Shown: positions 25,901-36,697 of the stretch, piece by piece
Position numbering within the stretch: position 1 is the first letter of the stretch
Layout: each line of letters opens with the position of its first letter
Origin: Rhynchonema sp. JSB1_4
Taxonomy: Eukaryota; Nematoda; Chromadorea; Monhysterida; Xyalidae
Length of the DNA: 64,000 bases
Assembly: GCA_030248065.1 (NCBI GenBank)
Contig: JASAMV010000928.1
Span: 1 to 64,000, forward strand
Direction: 5' to 3'
Program-made: the position numbers and the translations under genes
Notes under the pieces: model-generated
What the model was told of the DNA's origin: nothing
What the model saw: only the letters and a program-made list of their open reading frames with translations
Database searches by the model: none

Positions 25901-28391
25901 TTTTCCGGTGCACCAGGTCATCCTCAGTTCGAATGTAAATCCAGTCTTGCACAGGAGACTTGTGTTGATGCATGGACGGAAAGCACTCTATCAATGACTG
26001 GCTCAAACTAGCTTTTGCACTGGGTGTAAAGATGAGTAGATCGCAAATTTCGACCAGTGTAGAAGTAATTCCCTCACATCTAGTTATCATTTTTACGCTG
26101 GTCAAATGTGTAGTCTCCATCGCAAAATACCACAGTCCAACCAAGAATCGCTTCGCTATTGGTGCATCAGCTCCACACGCGGAAACAGGTCAACTGTATG
26201 AAGAGCGTACAGACAGAGAGACAGACAGAAGATTGTACACTGTAATGAAACATCATCGGTGATGGCACACAGGATGACGACATAGTGTCACGTGAGCCAG
26301 CGCCCGAGCGCACGGCCAGTGACCCGCCAACTCCGCATAACGTCAATCAGCCACGTGTCAAATTGGCGCAAATCACCGATTTCGGTTGCAGTCGATCGGG
26401 CGCCCCGACGCGCAAAGAAAGTGTGATATTGGCGGGCACACCAATGTACATGGCGCCCGAGGTTGGTTCAGTGTTAAGACTAGGGTGCTTTTTTCGCACA
26501 AACGTAATTTGAGTGGGCATTAAAGTGCATTTTTCTGCCCATAACTGTTGCTCAAATTGCTTTGTAATCGTTTTGGCGAAACGTACCGTCTTCATACGAT
26601 TTAGCCTTGTGGGCACGCATTGCGTTAGATCTGTGGATGCAGTTTCGGCCCATAATGCCAGACTGCAATAGCGCCCTGGGCCTTGTCAATGACAAAAGCG
26701 CCATCATCTTTTGTGCAAAGCACGTCCACAAGACAGCACCCAGTGTACCGTCTTCATCTTTTGTTGTGCTCTGTTCAGTTTCGTGCTCTAGGGCCCACAT
26801 TTTTTAAACTGGTCACAGATTTGTAACAAGCTTCATCTATTTTTTATAGGTCGGAGCCAATATGTTGAACAAGAACGCATACACGCAAGCAGTGGACATG
26901 TGGTCACTCGGATGTGTGTTGTATGAGGTGAGCGAAAACTTTTAAACTGGTCAGGAAATTGATTTTCGGACCAGTTTCATACAGCAATTCGCATTTTTTA
27001 GTAAAGACTTGCTTCGGCCAGCGTACAATGTTGTCTATACAAACACAGCAGTCTGGGAGCAACTTTCACGCTGGTCAAATAGATCAAACAGCGTAGGTAC
27101 AGACGACATGTATGCCAGTAAGCGATCCAGACACCAATAATGGATTAGGTTCTTTGCTTTTTTATTTTTACGAAAATAAGGCAAATTTATGGGTAATATT
27201 TGCATACACCGATGCTCTTGCATACACCGATACATCGAAAAAGATGATTCAATTCAAAAATAAAGGCAAATTTACCGTTTTTTACAGGCCGCCACTGGCC
27301 AAGTGCCCTTCACCGAACAACAACTTTGTCGCTTATTCCTGCACGCGACCAATAACAATTATGCTGCGTGAGTCACGAATTTCGTTTGTTTTCTTTTTCG
27401 TCTTTTTGAATGATGTTTTCAGAGACAGTGCTTCACTTAAGGCCACTTTATACTTTGTCTCGTTGCGATACACGCAACATTTTCTCGCGCGCTGATTGGC
27501 TGTCGCGCGCGCATGGGCCAATCAGCGCGCGAAAAAGTGCTGCGTGTATCGCAACGAGACAAAGTGTAAAGTGGCCTTACGTGGTGCATTGAAAAGGAGG
27601 TGAGCAGCTGCCCAATAGGCAAAATTTGTCGTCTGGTTTGCGTTACTGCGAGACTGGTGTGCGCATCATTATTCTCAACTTTGGAGCTTTTGGGCCCACG
27701 CGTGTATACATACATAGGCTGTCCACGAATGCGCGTAGGATCCAGCGCGTCTACAGGCTTCACTGTGTTTACCGGATGACCCCCCCTCCACCCCACCCGC
27801 TCTATGTTCAAATACGTGGGCCCTAAGCATTATGGATTTGACTGCGTTTGCGCAAATGCTTTACGCGCAGTGCATAAAATCAGCTCGTGTGCCGCCTTTT
27901 GGGCTGACGATGACCTGGTGCACCTTCCAGCCGTCAGGTCGAAACGGTCGCGTCCAAAAAGCAGCAGAACAGTGCTGCGCGCTGTTCAAAGCCCAAATTA
28001 TTATTGCAGCTTCAAGCCCCCGTCGTTCGACGCCATCAGTGGTGCGCCCGTGGTGCCGCGACGCATTCAACGCGTCATTCTGTCGTTGTTGCGAATCAAT
28101 CCTGCTGATCGAATATCGGTCGCCGAATTCTACAAGGCCGCCCATTCCACCGACAACGATGAGCTCGACGGTTGTGAAACATCGGCCAGCCAGAACGGAC
28201 AGGCGCACTGTTCGACCAGCAATAGTAACTCGTCATCGAAGAGCAGCTTGGGGGGTCGCGGCAGCCGAAAGGGCAGCCTGCAGAAACAGGACAGTTTGAT
28301 GAAACGTATGGGCGCAGCGTTGAAACTGCCCACGTGTGTCCGGGCACGAACCACGTCAGTGAACGAGAATGAGGTTGAGTGCGGCAGTTGA
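22998..28391 (+). CDS. Serine/threonine kinase resembling ULK/ATG1, nine exons
   Basis: Exons are 22998-23102, 23735-23801, 24272-24384, 24753-24868, 25294-25444, 26273-26461, 26850-26927, 27288-27367 and 28010-28391, giving 426 residues with consistent phases. Catalytic landmarks are complete: glycine loop GVGTFGQVY, VAIK (Lys80), HRDIKSNN (Asp166), DFG (Asp220), GTPMYMAPE, VDMWSLGCVLYE and a late Arg in NPADRIS. Text such as YHDVVQAPNATFVVM, NNVLLTYHD and the LFL...LLRINPADR end resembles ULK/ATG1 kinases, so a role in autophagy initiation is a family-based guess. About 35 acidic and Pro/Ser-rich residues separate the catalytic loop from DFG, more than in typical kinases. The C-terminal 80 residues are Ser/Asn/Gly-rich, and no EAT/MIT domain of canonical ULK is present. 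Confidence 0.85.
23302..23600. mobile_element. Partial MITE of the CCGGAGTTTTCCAC family
   Basis: After TA, CCGGAGTCTTCTATTTGAAACC and GTGGAAAATGAACCCTCTGAC match the left part of the copy at 12238-12701. The right end is degraded. It lies in kinase intron 1. Confidence 0.5.
27440..27576. mobile_element. Near-perfect foldback element in a kinase intron
   Basis: AGGCCACTTTATACTTTGTC and, at the other end, GACAAAGTGTAAAGTGGCC are inverted repeats that continue inwards through CGTTGCGATACACGCA and CGCGCGCTGATTGG almost to the centre. TTA lies on both sides. The intron transcript would form a hairpin of about 60 base pairs. Confidence 0.8.
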
Positions 28392-28450
28392 GCGCGGCGG
28401 AAGTTTGAAATTTGAATTTCCCCGCCATTGCTGCTAATATGGTTGAGTTA

Positions 28451-28869
28451 CCGGAGTTTTCCATTTTCCACTTTCCACGAATAGGGGCCGACACGGCTTT
28501 ATTCGGGAACGTTTCCGAATAGGGCCCGGGGCTCTATTTGGGGTGAAAATGTTTTCCAACACCCGACCAAAAAAGAGCTATTACAAATTGACCGAAACAT
28601 TTCATTTCACACATTTTCAAAGCAGAATCTGCTGTAAGACCGCATTATGCGTGTTCCAAAATGCACACAAAACCATTGTATTAACATTCAATCACATTAG
28701 TAATGCTTTCCGTCATAAGCCCACCCAAAAGCCCGAGGGCTCTATTCGGAAACGTTTCCGAATCGCTCCCCCCGTGGCTGCAGTTGGAAAAATATGTTTG
28801 AAACAAAAAGGCTGATTTTCAACCTTTTTCGAATAAAGCCCCGGGGGAGCTTCATATGGAAAACTCCAG
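28451..28869. mobile_element. MITE of the CCGGAGTTTTCCAC family just after the kinase stop
   Basis: CCGGAGTTTTCCA and TGGAAAACTCCAG form the ends, with TA on both sides. GGAAACGTTTCCGAATAG-type blocks flank the ends. About 300 bp of the interior is clearly homologous to 47275-47590. It begins 60 bp after the kinase stop codon. Confidence 0.8.
28832..28837 (+). promoter_or_regulatory. Candidate polyadenylation signal for the kinase, inside a MITE
   Basis: This is the first canonical AATAAA on the plus strand after the kinase stop at 28391. It lies within the MITE right arm, so the transposon may supply the transcript end. Actual use is not shown. Confidence 0.4.
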
Positions 28870-28871
28870 TA

Positions 28872-29914
28872 TTAAGGCAACACATTCATAGCCCCGTTTT
28901 TCACTCACTTGATACGAATAACGAATATCGCGTTGTTGTTGTTTTTTTCACCACAATACCGTTATCGACGGCTTATTGTACGTGGTCTGAGATTTGAAAA
29001 GATTTGACTCTAGATTGGTGTCCCCATTGTGTCTTTTCCCATATGGTATGGTAGATGTTCATCTCTGCAGATTTCCAAGGGTACTCCAGCTGCCCTGCAC
29101 ATTTTGTTGATGTACATACAGTATATTATCTACCAACGTATAGCCTCCTCACATACCACCACCTCTGTGAGCTTTTCTTGTTATTTTCCTTTATACTTGT
29201 TCGCTCTCTAATTGGTTGTTGAGCCACATAAACCAGACGGCTGTTTGTTTATTCGTGAAATCCAGACATTCAGTGTTTACGTACAGTATTTGCCGTTCCC
29301 AATAAAGTGTCTTACTTACTCCAGAGCTTATTCATTGCTAGATAGGCTTGATCCTCCTATTGTATACAGGATTTGTGTACATTACAGTACTTTCGGTAAA
29401 TTAGATCTGAGAAAACAGGTGTCTTTTTATAAGCTACATAATCGGGTTTTGAAGGTGCATACTAGGTACCTTTTATGTATACATATTACTGTACGTTTAT
29501 CGAGTTGTTTTACAATATATTGTAAGATTCTGTTCTTGTTAACGAACATAAAATAAACCGAAAATTTCGAAAATCGTTCATGAATCTTGATATTATTATG
29601 CGCAGTGAAACTGTAACATTACTGTGTGAAGTAGACAAAGCCAAGGCATTACAGGTATGTATGTACATTCACGCAAAGAAAATAAGAATTTTTCCGACAG
29701 CAATCACAATTCAATACGGGACATGCATACATAGTTATTCACGAGACAGGAAAATGTGTGTGAGTTCAACGAATATGTGACTAGCGAATTCAGAACTTAA
29801 GAATGGGAAACAAATGAAAAAAGATTCTGTGCCTCCACACGATTCCACTAAAATGACCTACGTAACCTAAATCGAAATTTGTCTTGTTTTGTGTTGTGTT
29901 TGAGAACCAAGATA
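28872..29914. other. Intergenic stretch with nothing recognised
   Basis: This is AT-rich sequence with GTACAGTA and ACATA-type simple motifs. Open frames up to 114 codons have no family features. It separates the kinase from the convergently transcribed protease. Confidence 0.4.
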
Positions 29915-30187
29915 TTGGTCGCACAATGACTTTATAAGAATTGGTCAAATTTTTTTCCTGAATCGCAAAAAGGGAAAGTGGCGGGGCAATGACGTTGCGT
30001 TGCGCGATCGCACACAAAACATGTAGTAAAGAGAATGTTTCGGACCTGCGGCAACGTGGGTGCTCTGCTGGATTATTTTTAGGTGAAAATACTTTGTGAT
30101 GATCACAAAGCACAGTAGTTAAGCGTGATTGAAAGTGAAAATCAAGGATTAATTTGATGAATTCTTATATGGTCGTTGTGCGACCAA
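29915..30187. mobile_element. MITE of the TTGGTCGCACAATGAC family, copy A
   Basis: TTGGTCGCACAATGACTTTA at the left and GGTCGTTGTGCGACCAA at the right are inverted, each flanked by TA. The body (AAGAATTGGTCAA, TTTTTTTCCTGAATCG, CAATGACGTTGCGTTGCGCG) is closely related to copy 53317-53588. It ends 58 bp from the protease stop codon. Confidence 0.85.
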
Positions 30188-30245
30188 TACCAGTAGAAAC
30201 GCTTTGTGGAGGACCAACCGTATTTTTGCTTTTCATTGGGTTTCG

Positions 30246-33200
30246 CTACGTGTTCGTTTTAATCCAGGTGACGAATTTCCACACTTTTGTGTACGCATCT
30301 TCGCTGCCCAGACATGGGTCGCCAGATGCTGACATGATACCTTGCAGCTGCCAACTACCGTCCGCTGTACGACACATTAGGGGACCGCCAGAATCGCCCT
30401 GAATAATTGGACTTGTACGCATGTGATCAACGCACATTGTCAACGTAGCCCTTAATTGAGGGTGACGGATTGCATAGTAGATGACGTTAGACTTTAAATA
30501 ATAATATAGATGCCCTGAATTGCATAGGCATGATGGTGTTATTGCAATCGATGTCAAAACCTAATTGGCCACGACGAACCACTGACCACGAATGCTAATT
30601 TTGCCGAAACCGTTTTTCACAGATGCCTGTAATTTTGACCGCCATCGTAGGAAATTTGGGTGCCAATATTGCAGTAGTCAACTCGAGCGGTCAAATCAAT
30701 TCGTCGGCGAGAAATGATACGTGGCATTCGGGCTTGGGGTGGGTTAAAGACTCGGCAAATGTGAATTGCCGAAGTGATTTGACCACTTGAGTTGACCACT
30801 GATTAGCACACAAATTTGACTAACCCAACACGAGTCGGCTGCTCCGTGCCCGTCTGCACAGAACATGGTCGCGGGCTTGAAGGAACGCCAAAGTCCACCC
30901 CGACTGCAACGCCAATCGTGCACCACATGCGCGCGCATCTGTTGCAACTGCGACGGGTTCGGTCCTGGGCAGTTAGGCGGCACACAATGTGTAGGTGACT
31001 GCTGCCATGCTCAAACTGGCATTAATAGAAAAACAAGCAGGTGTAATGAACGCGGTCTATTAGTTCATGATTAGCCCCTAAATCACTTAAACGCTTGAAA
31101 CCCGTTTAAACAGGTCCTGTTCGAGTGATTCATCGCCGTGAAGTATTGAAACTGGTTTGAAATCTGACCGAAACGAATGATCTGACAATATTTCATCCAC
31201 AGTTTCGATCAGACACTAAATTCAACGAACGTGAGATAAGTTAGATGTGGGTAAGGCCGATTTTCTTGACGTAAAATTCCTGGGCACATGTTGTGCCGCT
31301 AGCTGGAACCGAAAACCTGGAAATGCGCCCATTTTTAGCACGCACCGTTTGAATACAAACGCCCCCATCCGGTCAGGTAGCACAGATCGCCTCGTCTCAC
31401 GTTCCGTGCCGGCAAACACACGGGTTGAACCAGGTCGTTGAATACAAATGCCGGATAGACGGTGAGAACTGGAAAGTGGGGGAAGAAAATTTGACAGGTT
31501 TCATAAAAAAGTGTTTCTTACAATTCGACATGGCTCTTAGGGCACAATCGACGGGCCAATTAAATGTAGTTACACGACGTATAGCTGTTCCTCGGGCCAT
31601 ACTGCCGAAGCGGTGCCCCCCTCCGCCCCAGAAGGATTCTGTCTTTGTCTTATACACTGATTTGCCCCGATTCCAAACACCGCAGAACATTCGGTCACCC
31701 CAAGTGCACGTTAAACTAGGCAGGATAAGATCTGGGCAAAGTCTAACCAGCCCATGCCTGGGATAAGTCAAGGCCCTAAACCTACCTGGAAGAAAGTGCA
31801 AAAATCCGCGCTCCATACTATGTAGTATGCAATTATAAATTTGAATTTGCAACCTGTCCTCTTGAAACCCTTCCCCACGTCAGTGAACGACCCTGACCAA
31901 CTTGCAATATCGTTATCGAGATCCAAAAGTGACCCAAATGACGTTTGTTTGAGAACAAAGTTCGGATGCACGTTCACATGGGTTACGGTATGTGTGCTAT
32001 AGGGTTCGTGTAAGCGATGACCGCCGACGTACACTTGGAGAGACCAAGCTGGCTTGCCGTCCCTGAAAACGGACACCATTGCGCCTATATGGTGGCTAAG
32101 TTTGGGTGAAATTCACAACATAAAGTCAAGCTGGATCTGAGCGTTAAATTATATAACATTTCATTTTGTCAATGCATCTAGAGCAGGTATAGATTGTTTG
32201 CTTGGTTGACATCCATATCTCCCAACCATAATGCTGTTTTCGGATGCGCGAGGCATCTGTCATCACTCTTTCCCTGATTATAATAGTTTCCTATTGGAAA
32301 CTAGTCATAAATCGGACGATGCAAATGGTCTAAATGAACATGTACATTTCCGACTTTCACAAGGCGGTGGTGGTCCATGTTGAGCGTTAAGAAACACAAA
32401 ACTACTTTCAGCTGATATTTTGCGACGAAACATCATTGAACTTTACCCGCAATGTCCAGCCGTGATGACATGCGTTCGATCAATGATCACCCCGCCACAA
32501 TGATAGCGAGAGTGTAGGTTGATCTGCACCATCCACGGCCAACTGCCAACCGACGCTGGCTCGCCATCTGAGTATGAAAAAATATGGAGTTGAAAAGTAG
32601 AGAAACAAATATTATATTCCGCATCAGATTTTGGCCCCGATGTCCAAAGAGAGGTGTTTATGCAAAAGTCATAGTCATGATTCGCAAAGCACCACGTACT
32701 GGTAATTCGATTCCGCCAGCTGCTGAGCGAGACTGTGGACCGACCGCAGCTGGTTGAATCTGGCGGGCCTGAAAACTCTCAAGCAATATCGCCAGAAGTT
32801 CATTTTGTCATTTGGAAGTCATTTGTCATTTTATCAAAGTTGGTCTTCGGGTCATATCTGTTAGCTCGAGTACACATCATTTCGGGTGAAATATACTCTT
32901 ACAATATTTGGGAGAAACTTTTCAAACGCGGTGCCTGATCCGTAAAGCACACGCAGCACGCGCAGCCAGCTGAGTTTCGTAGGATTTCGCAAATCACTAC
33001 GTTAGTTAGACTTGTGTGTTAAGTGATTGGCAGTCACGTGACCGCTGCAGCTATGGTAAATTTCCAAATTCGCTGCCGCACAGTAAAGTACGCCCCATAG
33101 TTAAAGTCGCGTTCTAAACCCGAAAGTGAACTTTTGAAACATTCGGGCAGCAGACGCACGTGCAGCTTGCCAGCCAGGCAGGCAGCTGTGCGCGCAATGT

Positions 33201-33789
33201 TTCAGAACTGCGCGTGGTTAGCGTTCGGGTTTAGAACGTGACATTAACCATGGGACGTATTTTACTGTGCGGCAGCGAATTTGGAAATTTACTATAACAC
33301 ACGCACGTAATCAGCTTTGCGGATCAGGCAGCGCCTTTGAAAAGTTTCTTCCAAAGCTGTTGTCCGATTATATGCTTGAGGTGACAGATGCCACGAATCC
33401 GGCCCACGTAAAAGTCAAGTTGTCTGTGACGTGGGTACAGTAGCACCGATCGTGCTTGAAAAGCAGATGTCGGTGGCAGGTATTATCGGATTTTTTAGTC
33501 GTTGATGTTCCTTTTAGATAATGTCATTATACACATGGGGCATCATCAACAAGAAAGTTGGCATCGGACCTGTGGTTGTTGAACCTCCACACGTTCTACA
33601 AAGCGTCGGACAATTTTCCAGCGCCCATTCGAACCAGTTACTGTATCGGTCGGTGCAACCTTTTGTGTAGTAGTCTGCATAATTGCAATCTCGGTGATTG
33701 AAGCACCCGTGCTGCGATAGAGACACGCTGGGGCACGTCAGCACCAGGGCGACAATGATTGACGCCAGATGGCAGCCCTGGGCGCACAT
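30246..33789 (-). CDS. Secreted ShKT-trypsin-like serine protease, seven exons
   Basis: Exons on the minus strand are 33789..33570, 32768..32700, 32567..32447, 32062..31902, 31468..31346, 30964..30825 and 30398..30246, totalling 987 nt and 328 residues in phase. A signal peptide comes first (SIIVALVLTCPSVSLS). An ShKT module with six cysteines (29, 35, 45, 60, 64, 67) follows, then a linker with CGRS and the activation site RITNG (after Arg94). The peptidase S1 domain has GSWPWMVQI, TAGHC (His135), DNDIA (Asp188), PVCLP, YLTGWG and GDSGGPL (Ser281). The residue before SCWGDSG is Asp (position 189 in chymotrypsin numbering), which predicts cleavage after Lys/Arg. However, Trp at 192, an SAS motif where SWG is usual, and Asp near 226 are unusual. 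The acceptor and donor sites are ordinary except a GTCCGA donor after exon 1. Confidence 0.9.
32908..33353. mobile_element. Inverted-repeat element interrupted by a second MITE
   Basis: TTGGGAGAAACTTTTCAAACGC and GTTTGAAAAG-type ends (TTTGAAAAGTTTCTTCCAA) flank GCCTGATCCGTAAAG and CTTTGCGGATCAGGC. The same element without interruption is found at 37381-37574. Removing 33055-33292 restores the shared order of sequence. It lies in protease intron 1. Confidence 0.8.
33055..33292. mobile_element. MITE with GTAAATTTCC ends, nested in another element
   Basis: GGTAAATTTCCAAATTCGCTG and CAGCGAATTTGGAAATTTAC are inverted repeats. Further inwards GTTCTAAACCCGAA is mirrored by TTCGGGTTTAGAAC. The right side is followed by TA. 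Its ends match those at 1723-1969. Confidence 0.8.
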
Positions 33790-34544
33790 GTTTTGAGAAT
33801 AATGTTCTGACGGTTTGGTGGAAAGTTTGGAAAGTTGTTTTGGTGGAAACTTTAATTTACATATGCTGCCAAATTTAAGAGTAAACAGTATGAACATTAT
33901 GTATTGTAATTCAGACCGTTGTTTTGCACACTTATGTAATCCGCCTCCTTCGCATGAGTGTGCAAACAACGTGGGCTACCTATGTATGTTCTATGCAAAC
34001 GTTCACACGTTCAACTTTTGTTCTGCCGGAATTTGTAAGCTACTCTATTATACCACTTGTCAATGAAAAATGATGAAACAGGCCGAGCCCCTGTTTTGGG
34101 ATTTTAAAAAAGATTTGAAAATTTCTTGGCCACAGTGCGTACAATGCGAGTGATTGGATAAAATACGCCATTGTTTGTGATTGTTGATCCGCTGAATTCA
34201 ATGAGCTGAAAACTGTATGTTTTGAAGATACGTTTTTGGTATTTCAAACATGAATTTGAATGTTGCACGTTTCTACCTGATCGAACAATGGGCTGCCCTC
34301 TGGAAAAGCACAGGTTTGATTCTTATTTGTTGTGAGATTTTGTTGACATATGTACATATTCGCACAGAATTCCACAAAAGCCAAAAGGTGGTCAGACACG
34401 TGGTGATGCAACCGGGGGAGTTCAATGACATCGTTGTTGATATATGTAGTTGCCTAAGAGCTATAGTATTTCCACATTTCATATGAGCTTTATCATCACA
34501 ACGAGAATCGACACACAACAACAACAATCGCTGATATTATCAAC

Positions 34545-35000
34545 ATGACGGTTCGATTCGCCGCCACGCTGCTGCTGATCGCCTGCGTTGGTGCTGCGCT
34601 CAAATGCACGACACGCCTCATTGTGGCGGCAAGGCAGTGGACAAAATTTCGGGCATGGATTGCGAATCGTGCGCCACGGTTGGCATACATAGTATTATCA
34701 CTATTTTCTATGTTAATATCAGTCACATTTAACGATCAACAATGGCCACATTTCTTTTGCAGGGAAAGGATACGATGAACGGAGGACTCGTTCAAAATTG
34801 CAATCCGCAAGCATGCGGTGAATCGCCTGCTGAGGTGAGCGTAAAGACCCATCTACCATAATTACCTATACACATGACTATTTCAGTGGTCCTGCTGTGA
34901 AACGGACCTGTGCAACGCTGCCACCGTGCGCGCAGTGATTCAGAAAGCGCTGGTGGTGCTCGCAGCCAGCTGTGTGATTCTGACATGCGCAACCCTTTAG
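34545..35000 (+). CDS. GPI-anchored Ly6-like protein, exon 1 frameshifted
   Basis: Exons are 34545-34678, 34763-34834 and 34887-35000. The start codon opens a good signal peptide (MTVRFAATLLLIACVGAAL). The cysteine-rich module continues in a different frame of the same exon (HCGGKAVDKISGMDCESCAT), then GKDTMNGGLVQNCNPQAC, then WSCCETDLCN and a hydrophobic GPI-type tail (KALVVLAASCVILTC). Exon 1 is 134 nt, one base short of keeping frame, and the break falls close to 34606. This is either a recent inactivating deletion or a consensus error. All later junctions are in phase. The gene resembles the Ly6 family in general and is not a close copy of the pair at 0.2-3.7 kb. Confidence 0.6.
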
Positions 35001-35279
35001 AAATCAATGAAGACAAATTAAATGATTATCTTGGAGATGTTAATGAAAATACCGATTATAATGACTGTGAGCTCAATTTGACCTGGAGAGTGTTGCTCTG
35101 AATTATGTTGTAATGAAGCCTGTATTAACGTCATGATAACATTCACAGAAATCTGAAGTAAATAATGCACTGGATGAATTATGGAACAAATCAGATGACA
35201 TCTAGTATCTACATATGTACGTTTTGTTCCCAGATCGTGGCTCGTTTCGTATTAAGAGAAGGTGTCCGGGTCTCCAGAC

Positions 35280-35772
35280 CAGGGTTGGGCAAAAAACGTT
35301 TTTTTTAAAAATCATTTTTTTTTTTAAAAAACGTTTGTTTTAAAACGCCCAGATGACCAAAGTATGCCCCCAAAAATTGGAAAACGCTCATGTTGGGAAG
35401 AAAACGTGGTTCAATGAAGTAATTCTATGTGTTCTGAGGCAAAATAAACGGGTTTCAACCCTTTTCTAGCGAGTTGTTAAGATCCCATATCAGACCCGCA
35501 TCATGGGACCAACTTTTGCCGGGGTCATCATTGAAAGTCAAACTGCGTATATCGACGTATCTCGACAAAGTAAAAATTGGTCGAAAATTTTTTGAAAAAA
35601 ATGGGACAAAAAATTAATTTTCCTTGATAATCGGGGTACTTTCCCTGAAAAATCAGGGAAAATCAAGGAAATTCAGGATTAAAAAAACGAAAAAAACGAC
35701 CCAGGCGTTTTTTTTTAAAAAAAACGTCGTTTTTTTAAGAAAAAACGCCGTCGTTTTTTTTGCCCAACCCTG
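35280..35772. mobile_element. Non-autonomous hAT element with intact 8-bp duplication
   Basis: CAGGGTTGGGCAAAAAACG and CGTTTTTTTTGCCCAACCCTG are inverted ends of hAT type. CTCCAGAC occurs immediately on both sides (35272-35279 and 35773-35780). The subterminal regions are mirrored T/A-rich AAAAAACG blocks. There is no transposase. Confidence 0.9.
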
Positions 35773-35898
35773 CTCCAGACACATACCATTGTCCTGAAAT
35801 CAGCTCGTTGTCAAAAAGCGTGTCCCCTTTGAAATAATTACTCGAGTGATGGCTTCGTGTCTTCCCAGAGTTAGACGAAATGACGCGAAAATTTTTTT

Positions 35899-36327
35899 TT
35901 GAGGCGTATCAGCCTGTCGAGGGCAAGATTGCTTCAAAAAGCTCATAAGCAAAAATTGAAAAAAACCTTAAAGCTCAGATTTTCATTTATTGATATTAAA
36001 ATGTTGCCCATATTTTGTACGATATGGGGCTTCAAATCGCCCAATTATGAAATGGCACTGGATAAAAACGATTTTTGGCTGGCCATGGCCACGAAACTGG
36101 CCAAAACAAACGCCGTCATCAAACAATCGTATAGTCGCTTCAACTTACTTCTCCGCACAGTGTGTACAAATGCTTTTTTCGTTTTCTTGTTCGTCTCAGG
36201 TAAATATTTCGAAGTGGGAAATTATTTGGAAATTACAGTATGTCCGAATACATTTAGGACATGGGTGTTATTTCAAAATCTCAAAACAAAGGGCTTGCCT
36301 CAAATAATGATCATCCCGGGGGATTAA
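35899..36327 (+). other. Open frame of 142 codons, probably repeat-derived
   Basis: The frame includes FKSPNYEMALDKNDFW. Its DNA around 36027-36075 matches a repeat at 18526-18600 (AATCGCCCA, CACTGGATAAAAACGATTTTT). No family is recognised and no splice structure is apparent. I treat it as repeat sequence rather than a gene. Confidence 0.25.
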
Positions 36328-36697
36328 TCGAGCGATTAGTTTCTTGCCCCTTCGAAAGTTCAGTTGTTATTAGCACGATTGATAATGAAGTTTATTTCGG
36401 TCAGTGCAATATGCATACGTCTTGATGGGGGAATCACAGGGCTCAAATAATAAGGCCAAAAAGCATGAGCGGGGGAGAACCAAAACAAACGTTTTACAGG
36501 CCAAAATATAATTTTGTGATTCAAGAAATAGTTATAGAGCCTTTCGAGGAAGAAGTTCGAGAAATAATCCATGCATTACAAGAGGGCACAATCATTGGAG
36601 ATCAAAAAATGGCACGATCGTTCAAAGCAGTGAAATATTCAATTATGTTCGCAGGGTTTGTCAAATGTTTCACAGCAAGCGAAAATGCATGTTCGGC

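Noticed and set aside
27804..28009. Upstream part of the 195-codon frame before the last kinase exon
   Set aside because: The protein similarity begins at the TTGCAG acceptor at 28009; the upstream part is intron.
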